The position numbers and the translations under genes are program-made. Below the pieces are notes generated by a model. That model was not told the origin of the DNA. It ran no database searches and worked only from the letters and a program-made list of their open reading frames with translations. Below are positions 1-4,065 of a DNA stretch of 5,697 bases, one piece after another (the stretch's first letter is position 1; every line of letters begins with the position of its first letter). Source of the DNA: Phycisphaeraceae bacterium (GTDB lineage: Bacteria > Planctomycetota > Phycisphaerae > Phycisphaerales > Phycisphaeraceae); the NCBI GenBank assembly GCA_003551485.1, contig PUMS01000428.1, forward strand, positions 1 to 5,697. Direction: 5' to 3'.

Positions 1-236
1 CCGGCCACGGCGTTGGTCTCCCCGACGCTGACGCCGTGAATCAGCAGCGTGGGCCGGCCATCGGGCGGATCGATGCGGCAGAGGCCGAACCGCGCCGCCC
101 GGTCGCCCGGCCGGCGGTGGCCGGCGTTGTCCCTGTCCGCCTCGCGCAGCCTTCGCCACAACGCGCGCAGCGCCAGCCACGGGCTGGCGGCGATGGCGGC
201 CGAAGCGTAGGCAAGGTCGATCAGCAGGCCCATCAT
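1..236 (-). CDS. waaA: 3-deoxy-D-manno-octulosonic acid (Kdo) transferase, N-terminal part, cut by window edge
   Basis: Reading the minus strand from an ATG at 236-234 gives 78 codons, open to the left edge, so the C-terminal part is missing. WaaA (KdtA, family GT30) transfers Kdo from CMP-Kdo to the lipid A precursor at the inner membrane. Residues 3-26 are hydrophobic and fit the N-terminal membrane anchor, followed by a basic stretch (RRLRE). RAARFGL at 46-52 sits where the family has an ERLGF-like motif. TLLIHGVSVGE at 63-73 matches the hallmark HAxSVGE motif; the Glu (residue 73) corresponds to the proposed catalytic base. Gly68 replaces the usual Ala. Two ATG codons stand in tandem (236 and 233), and no Shine-Dalgarno sequence precedes either. 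The gene is divergent from folD. The family call is made from a short fragment, but the motif is distinctive. Confidence 0.8.
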   Translation of the reverse strand, partial: MMGLLIDLAYASAAIAASPWLALRALWRRLREADRDNAGHRRPGDRAARFGLCRIDPPDGRPTLLIHGVSVGETNAVA

Positions 237-240
237 TCGG

Positions 241-246
241 ATTCTA
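241..246 (-). promoter_or_regulatory. -10-like hexamer (TAGAAT) for waaA
   Basis: On the minus strand TAGAAT differs from the consensus TATAAT at one position. It lies 4 bases before the first ATG (236) and 7 before the second (233). A transcript starting about 7 bases after the hexamer would begin at or next to the start codon, giving a leaderless or nearly leaderless mRNA. This agrees with the missing Shine-Dalgarno sequence. No convincing -35 box is visible. Confidence 0.4.
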
Positions 247-318
247 CGGTGGCGCGGCGAATCGGGTTGGGCGGTGGGATGGGGGGCAGTTGCGGGCTTC
301 GGCCGCGGATGATTTCTC

Positions 319-324
319 TATAAT
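319..324 (+). promoter_or_regulatory. consensus -10 box (TATAAT) for folD
   Basis: A perfect TATAAT ends 7 bases before the folD ATG at 332. Transcription would start at about 331-332, at the start codon, so the mRNA is probably leaderless. The bases between (CGCCCCT) hold no ribosome-binding site. The -35 side is weak: TTCGGC at 298-303 has a short 15-base spacer, and TTGCGG at 290-295 is too far away. In such GC-rich sequence a perfect hexamer at this position is unlikely to be chance. Confidence 0.6.
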
Positions 325-331
325 CGCCCCT

Positions 332-1195
332 ATGCAGACCACCGCGACGATTCTCGATGGCCGGGCCGTGGCCGCGAAGGTGATGGAGCAGGCCGCCGCC
401 CGCGTGGCGGCGATCCAGGGAGCCACGGGCATCACGCCCGGGCTGGCGACCGTGCTGGTTGGGGCCGATCCGGCCAGCGTCACCTACACCCGGATGAAGC
501 GCAAGCGGGCCGAGGCCGCGGGTATGAAGTCGGTGCGCATCGAACTGCCCGACACCGCCGGCACCGATGACGTGCTCGAGACCATCGACCGGCTCAACCG
601 CGATGAGCACATCCACGGCATCCTGCTCCAGCACCCGGTGCCGAAGCAGGTGGATGAACGCCGCGCCTTCGATGCCATCCGGCCGCAGAAGGATGTCGAT
701 GGCGTGACCACCGCCAGCTTCGGGGCGATGGCCTTCGGCGGTGAGGGCTTCGCCTCCTGCACGCCGGGCGGCATCATGACGCTGCTGGGCCATTACGGGA
801 TCGATCCGCTGGGCAGGCGGGCCGTGGTGATCGGCCGCAGCCCCATCCTGGGCAAGCCCATGGCCATGCTGCTGCTGGCGGCCCACGCGACGGTGACGAT
901 CTGCCACAGCCGCACCCGCGACCTGCCGGAGGTGGTGCGCGAGGCGGACCTGCTGGTGGCTGCTGTGGGCCGGCCGCGCTTCGTCCAGGGCGACTGGATT
1001 CGGCCCGGTGCGGTGGTGGTGGATGCCGGGTACAACGAGGGCAACATCGGCGATGTGGACTACGATGCCTGCGCGGCGAAGGCGGGCTGGATCACCCCCG
1101 TACCCGGCGGCGTGGGCCCGATGACCATCGCCACGCTCATCAGCCAGACGGCCACCGCCGCGGCACGCCAGCTCGACGTGAGCCTGGACGACTGA
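332..1195 (+). CDS. folD: bifunctional methylenetetrahydrofolate dehydrogenase / methenyltetrahydrofolate cyclohydrolase
   Basis: FolD interconverts 5,10-methylene-, 5,10-methenyl- and 10-formyl-tetrahydrofolate in the cytoplasm, using NADP. This feeds purine and formyl-Met-tRNA synthesis. The product is 287 residues, normal for the family. The N-terminal catalytic domain has the YxxxK motif (Tyr52, Lys56), GILLQHPVP at 96-104 and KDVDG at 120-124. The Rossmann domain has VVIGRSPILGKP at 165-176, and the C-terminal signature PVPGGVGPMT is at 256-265. An ATG at 332 is chosen although the frame stays open further upstream, because family similarity begins there and a TATAAT lies 7 bases before it. 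Compared with E. coli FolD, the segment after VVVDAGYN (residues 228-235) is several residues shorter, and GRSPILGKP replaces the common GRSNIVGKP-type sequence. Both look like subfamily variants rather than damage. The next gene follows after 44 bases on the same strand and is probably cotranscribed. Confidence 0.96.
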   Translation: MQTTATILDGRAVAAKVMEQAAARVAAIQGATGITPGLATVLVGADPASVTYTRMKRKRAEAAGMKSVRIELPDTAGTDDVLETIDRLNRDEHIHGILLQHPVPKQVDERRAFDAIRPQKDVDGVTTASFGAMAFGGEGFASCTPGGIMTLLGHYGIDPLGRRAVVIGRSPILGKPMAMLLLAAHATVTICHSRTRDLPEVVREADLLVAAVGRPRFVQGDWIRPGAVVVDAGYNEGNIGDVDYDACAAKAGWITPVPGGVGPMTIATLISQTATAAARQLDVSLDD

Positions 1196-1220
1196 CCCCC
1201 CCGCCCCCGCCCCCCGGCCC
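1196..1220 (-). other. potential G-quadruplex motif (minus strand) just after folD
   Basis: Directly after the folD stop codon the plus strand reads as C runs of 7, 5, 6 and 3, separated by G, G and GG. The minus strand therefore has four G runs with loops of 2, 1 and 1 bases, a canonical intramolecular quadruplex pattern. It lies on the template strand of the folD transcription unit, between folD and the next gene. Quadruplex formation and any effect on transcription are inference; the tract may be only a mutational product in GC-rich DNA. Confidence 0.45.
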
Positions 1221-1239
1221 GCCTCGTGCCCGTTGCCCC

Positions 1240-1917
1240 ATGACGCAGTTCAACGCCCCCACCTACGACATCGCCCGGCCCACGGGCCAGTGCGCCTTCA
1301 CCGGCCGCGCGCTGGAGCCGGGTGAGGCCTACATGGCCACGCTGATCGAGTTCGACCCGGCCGAAGAGGCGCCCCCGGCCGCCTCCCCCGTCGAGGAAGA
1401 AGCGTCCGATGCGGGCGACCAGACCGAACGCCGCGGCAAGCCCCCCGCCAGCGCAGCAGCCGGCCTGGGCCTGAAGCGCCTGGATGTCTCGATGCAGGCC
1501 TGGCAGGCGGGCAACCGGCCGCAGCGGATGTTCGGCTACTGGAAGGCCACCGTGCCCGAGCCCAACCAGAAGAAGCGCCTGTTCGTGGATGACTCGGTGC
1601 TGATGAGCCTGTTCCATCGCCTCGCCGACACCGAGCAGCCCCAGCGCCTCGCCTTCCGCTTCGTGCTGGGCCTGATCCTCATGCGAAAGAAGCTGCTCCA
1701 GTACGAAGGCAGCGAACGCCGCAGCGTCAGCCCGCAGACCGCCGCCGCAGCGCAGGGCACGCAGGCCGACGAGGCCGACGAGGCCACCGCCGAATACTGG
1801 CTGTTGAAGGTGCGCGGCCAGGATGAGCGGGCGGAACTGCTCAACCCCCAGCTCGATGAGCAGCGCATCCGCGAGGTGACCGAACAACTCGGCGAGGTGC
1901 TGGAGGCCGAACTGTGA
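1240..1917 (+). CDS. conserved-looking hypothetical protein, cytoplasmic
   Basis: The product has 225 residues with no signal peptide or membrane segment, so it is probably cytoplasmic. I cannot assign a function. Three parts are visible. An N-terminal segment (about 1-40) contains GQCAFTGRALEPGEAYMA, with the protein's only cysteine; its shape recalls a treble-clef-like start, but one Cys cannot form a zinc site. An Ala/Pro/Glu-rich stretch (about 40-80) looks disordered. A more ordered core (about 79-160) contains RLDVSMQAW, FGYWKATVPEP, KKRLFVDDSVLMSLFHRLAD and FRFVLGLILMRKKLLQY, probably helical. A short 9-bp tandem duplication (1765-1782) encodes ADEADE, and the C-terminus is acidic and helical. 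From memory the core resembles uncharacterised planctomycete proteins, which needs a search. The ATG at 1240 has no Shine-Dalgarno. Its stop overlaps the lipoprotein start, implying translational coupling. Confidence 0.8.
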   Translation: MTQFNAPTYDIARPTGQCAFTGRALEPGEAYMATLIEFDPAEEAPPAASPVEEEASDAGDQTERRGKPPASAAAGLGLKRLDVSMQAWQAGNRPQRMFGYWKATVPEPNQKKRLFVDDSVLMSLFHRLADTEQPQRLAFRFVLGLILMRKKLLQYEGSERRSVSPQTAAAAQGTQADEADEATAEYWLLKVRGQDERAELLNPQLDEQRIREVTEQLGEVLEAEL

Positions 1918-2900
1918 CCGGCAATGCCCCCGAGCCGCGCCGCGCGTGCTCTGACTCCCCTCCACCCCTTCCGGGGGCGGGAGAGGGGCCGGGGGTGAGG
2001 GAGGGTTCGCAAAAAAGGTTCCTGACACCTTTTCTGTGTCTGGTCGCGGCGCTTGTGGTGCTGCCGGCCTGCCGGCCGCCGGCGCCGTTGACGCCGCTGC
2101 CGTGGGATGTCATTCCGCCGCCGGCGCGGATGCCCACCTACGAAGAACTCGCCCATCGCCACAACCGCCACGTCGAGCACCTCGAGCGCCTCTGGAGCCG
2201 GGCCACCATCACCGTGCGGTGGCGCGAGAACGGCCGGCAGCGGTGGGAGCAGGCCGACAGCAGCAACGTCATCCTCGACCTGCCCCATCGCGTGGCCGTG
2301 GCCATCGGCTCATCGGCGCCGGGTGTAGGCACGATCATGTGGCTGGGGTCGGATGAGGACCGCTACTGGCTCTTCGATCTCTACAACGACAAGACCCTTT
2401 ATTGGGGCCACCACGAGACCGTGGGGATGCCGGGCACGAAGCAACTGGCCATCCCCGTGCACCCGCGCGACCTGCCGCGGCTGCTGGGCGTGCTGAAGAT
2501 CGACGCCGATACGCCCGGCCGGGTCAACTGGGACCCGGTCTGGGGCGGGTACGTGCTCGAGCCCTGGCACGGCCGCTACCGGGTGGTGGTCGACCGCGAG
2601 CGGGCCCTGCCGCTGCGGGTGGACCTGCTTGACGCCGAGGGCTGGAGCGTGCTCCAGGCCCTGCTGACCTCGCCCCGATCCCTCGACATGGCCGGCCTTG
2701 AACCGTGGGAACATCCCACCATCGCCACGCGGGTCGACATCGCCGTCATCGGCAGCGACGATGAGCTGATCCTTCAGCTTCGCGGCGTGGACCCCACCCC
2801 GGGCCCGCGGCGCCTCAATCCCGCGCAATTCGACCTGGAGACGCTCATGCGGCAGTTCCGCCCCGACGAGGTCATCCAACTCGATGAGCCGGTGCAATAG
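1914..2900 (+). CDS. probable lipoprotein with LolA/LolB-like character, function unknown
   Basis: The gene starts with a GTG that overlaps the previous stop (GTGA, four bases), giving 328 residues. It has a lipoprotein signal: basic QKR, hydrophobic FLTPFLCLVAALVVL, then lipobox LPAC with the acylated Cys at residue 53. That is long for a signal peptide because residues 14-40 are encoded by two palindromic repeat-like sequences. A second in-frame GTG at 1995, preceded by AGGGG six bases upstream, would give a normal 25-residue signal and a 301-residue product; I cannot decide between them. The mature part begins Pro-rich, then shows alternating beta-rich segments (ATITVRWRENG, RVAVAIGS, IMWLGSDEDRYWLFDL, GRYRVVVDRERALPLRVDLLDAEG). 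These resemble LolA/LolB-type or DUF4292-like lipoprotein-sorting folds. The fold assignment is inference from pattern. It is likely anchored in the inner or outer membrane, facing the periplasm. Confidence 0.8.
   Translation: MTGNAPEPRRACSDSPPPLPGAGEGPGVREGSQKRFLTPFLCLVAALVVLPACRPPAPLTPLPWDVIPPPARMPTYEELAHRHNRHVEHLERLWSRATITVRWRENGRQRWEQADSSNVILDLPHRVAVAIGSSAPGVGTIMWLGSDEDRYWLFDLYNDKTLYWGHHETVGMPGTKQLAIPVHPRDLPRLLGVLKIDADTPGRVNWDPVWGGYVLEPWHGRYRVVVDRERALPLRVDLLDAEGWSVLQALLTSPRSLDMAGLEPWEHPTIATRVDIAVIGSDDELILQLRGVDPTPGPRRLNPAQFDLETLMRQFRPDEVIQLDEPVQ
1955..2003 (+). repeat. GC-rich imperfect palindrome, probably a dispersed repeat, inside the lipoprotein signal region
   Basis: Bases 1955-1968 pair with 1992-2003 as an imperfect inverted repeat: CTCCC pairs with GGGAG, TC with GA, and ACCCC with GGGGT, with two single-C bulges. 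Together they form a 12-bp stem around a G-rich centre. In one frame it reads PPPLPGAGEGPGVREG and on the other strand LTPGPSPAPGRGG. From memory, such peptides turn up repeatedly in spurious ORFs of many GC-rich genomes because the DNA is a common dispersed palindrome. Copy number cannot be judged from one window. It lies in frame within a coding region without breaking it. Confidence 0.6.
1973..1995 (+). other. potential G-quadruplex motif in the coding strand at the alternative lipoprotein start
   Basis: The centre and right arm of the palindrome hold G runs of 5, 3, 4 and 5, separated by C, AGA and CC. This is a canonical quadruplex pattern on the mRNA strand. It ends at the G of the alternative GTG start (1995) and covers its AGGGG ribosome-binding-like sequence. 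If folded in RNA it would compete with initiation there. This is inference from the pattern only. Confidence 0.4.
2013..2033 (+). repeat. A/T-rich hairpin repeat, AAAAGGT stem with 7-base loop
   Basis: AAAAGGT (2013-2019) and ACCTTTT (2027-2033) form a perfect 7-bp inverted repeat around the loop TCCTGAC. Its A/T content stands out sharply from its surroundings. I recall near-identical sequences as recurrent intergenic repeats in various bacteria, but cannot check this here. It lies 9 bases after the GC-rich palindrome and encodes the start of the signal peptide's hydrophobic core (KRFLTPF). It is not a plausible terminator, because it sits inside an open coding region. Confidence 0.55.
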
Positions 2901-2944
2901 CCGCCGGGGCCCGCTTCGCCTCGCCGCCGCATCGGATCGGCCTG

Positions 2945-2953
2945 TGGTATCAT
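2945..2953 (+). promoter_or_regulatory. asd: extended -10 promoter candidate for asd
   Basis: TGGTATCAT combines a TG element, one spacer base and TATCAT, one mismatch from the -10 consensus. Transcription would begin near 2960, leaving a leader of about 48 bases before the asd start at 3008. No -35 box is recognisable, as is common for extended -10 promoters. The 107-base gap after the lipoprotein gene also suggests that asd has its own promoter. Confidence 0.4.
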
Positions 2954-2995
2954 GGCGGGGCTCGGCGGTGGTCGCCGAGGTGTTTTTCCCTATTT

Positions 2996-2999
2996 GGAG
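2996..2999 (+). promoter_or_regulatory. asd: ribosome binding site (GGAG) fixing the asd start at 3008
   Basis: GGAG lies 8 bases before the GTG at 3008, a good spacing. It rules against the other in-frame GTG at 2999, which overlaps the GGAG itself. Among the starts visible here this is the only convincing Shine-Dalgarno sequence outside the repeat. Confidence 0.6.
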
Positions 3000-3007
3000 T
3001 GTCTACT

Positions 3008-4042
3008 GTGAGTGTTTCGAGTCCGTCCGTGGCCGTTGTCGGCGTCACCGGCGCCGTGGGGCAGGAGTTCCTGCGGGTGCTGGAGCAGCGCCAGTTCCCC
3101 TTCAGCCGGCTTCGCATGCTGGCCAGCAAGCGCAGCGCGGGGCGGACCGTCACCTTCAAGGGCACGGATTACACCGTCGAGGAGCTGACCGAGGACAGCT
3201 TCAAGGGCATCGACCTGGCCCTGTTCAGCGCCGGCGGCTCGATCAGCAAGAAGTTCGCCCCCATCGCCTCCGAGGCCGGCGCCACGGTCGTGGACAACTC
3301 CTCGGCCTTCCGCATGGCCGAGGGCGTGCCGCTGGTGGTGCCCGAGGTCAACCCCGAGGCCGTGGAGGGCATCGAGCCCGGCCGCGGCGGGATCATCGCC
3401 AACCCCAACTGCTCGACGATCATCATGCTCGTGCCCGTTACGCCCCTGCACCGCCGGGCGGGCGTGAAGCGGATGATCGTCTCGACCTACCAGGCGGCCA
3501 GCGGGGCTGGGGCCGCGGCGATGGCCGAGCTCGAGCAGCAGACGCGCCAGGTGCTTGCGGGCGAGCCGCCCACCTGCGACATCTTTCCGATCCAGTACGC
3601 GTTCAACCTCTTCAGCCACAACTCCGAGGTCGGGCCCGAGGGCTACAACACCGAGGAGATGAAGATGGTGCACGAGACGCACAAGATCTGGAACCAGCCC
3701 GAGGGCCGGCGGACGGCCATCGCCGCCACGTGCATCCGCGTGCCGGTGATGCGGGCCCACGCCGAGTCGATCAGCCTCGAGTTCGAAAGCCCCCTGGCCG
3801 AGGATGAGGCGCGCCAGGTCCTGGCCGGGGCACCCGGCGTGAGCCTGATCGACGACCGCCAGGCCAACCGCTTCCCCACCCCGCTCGATGCCACGGGCAA
3901 CGATGACGTCTACGTCGGCCGCATCCGCAACGACATCAGCCTCGATGGTACCGGCCGCGGGCTGAACATCTTCGTCTGCGGCGACCAGATCCGAAAGGGC
4001 GCTGCCCTCAACGCCGTGCAGATCGCCGAACTGCTGCTTTGA
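3008..4042 (+). CDS. asd: aspartate-semialdehyde dehydrogenase
   Basis: Asd reduces L-aspartyl-4-phosphate with NADPH to L-aspartate-4-semialdehyde. This is the branch-point step towards threonine, methionine, lysine and the diaminopimelate of peptidoglycan. The product has 344 residues from the GTG at 3008, typical for the family. The dinucleotide-binding loop GVTGAVGQEF lies near the N-terminus, and SAGGSISKKFAP and VVDNSSAFRM follow. The catalytic cysteine is Cys135 in ANPNCSTI. STYQAASGAG carries the substrate-binding Gln (about 162), and RVPVMRAHAE carries the catalytic His at about 251. All key residues are present, so the enzyme should be active. The sequence is of the shorter type found in Gram-positives and many other phyla rather than the longer enterobacterial type. 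A GTG at 2999 would add three residues but overlaps the ribosome binding site. The gene converges on the HDOD regulator gene with 23 bases between stop codons. Confidence 0.96.
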   Translation: MSVSSPSVAVVGVTGAVGQEFLRVLEQRQFPFSRLRMLASKRSAGRTVTFKGTDYTVEELTEDSFKGIDLALFSAGGSISKKFAPIASEAGATVVDNSSAFRMAEGVPLVVPEVNPEAVEGIEPGRGGIIANPNCSTIIMLVPVTPLHRRAGVKRMIVSTYQAASGAGAAAMAELEQQTRQVLAGEPPTCDIFPIQYAFNLFSHNSEVGPEGYNTEEMKMVHETHKIWNQPEGRRTAIAATCIRVPVMRAHAESISLEFESPLAEDEARQVLAGAPGVSLIDDRQANRFPTPLDATGNDDVYVGRIRNDISLDGTGRGLNIFVCGDQIRKGAALNAVQIAELLL

Positions 4043-4065
4043 GGGCCGACGGCCCCGGCAGGGCT

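Noticed and set aside
233..907. Long minus-strand reading frame opposite folD
   Set aside because: It is antisense to a clear folD gene, rich in His, Arg and Gly as expected from a GC-rich shadow frame, and has no family signature.
1060..2028. Long minus-strand frame of 322 codons over the folD end and the hypothetical gene
   Set aside because: It covers two plus-strand genes, and its composition is that of a shadow frame. Its first part translates the dispersed palindrome.
2013..2033. A/T-rich hairpin considered as an intrinsic terminator after the hypothetical gene
   Set aside because: It lies within the open lipoprotein coding region just before the lipobox, so termination here would remove that gene. 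A repeat is the better explanation.
2884..3807. Plus-strand frame overlapping asd in another frame
   Set aside because: It is extremely Arg/Gly/Ala-rich with no recognisable motif, and asd occupies the same bases with all catalytic residues.
4043..4055. Small hairpin GGGCC-GAC-GGCCC between the convergent asd and HDOD stops, considered as a bidirectional terminator
   Set aside because: The stem is only 5 bp and no T tract follows on either strand. Such hairpins arise by chance in this composition.
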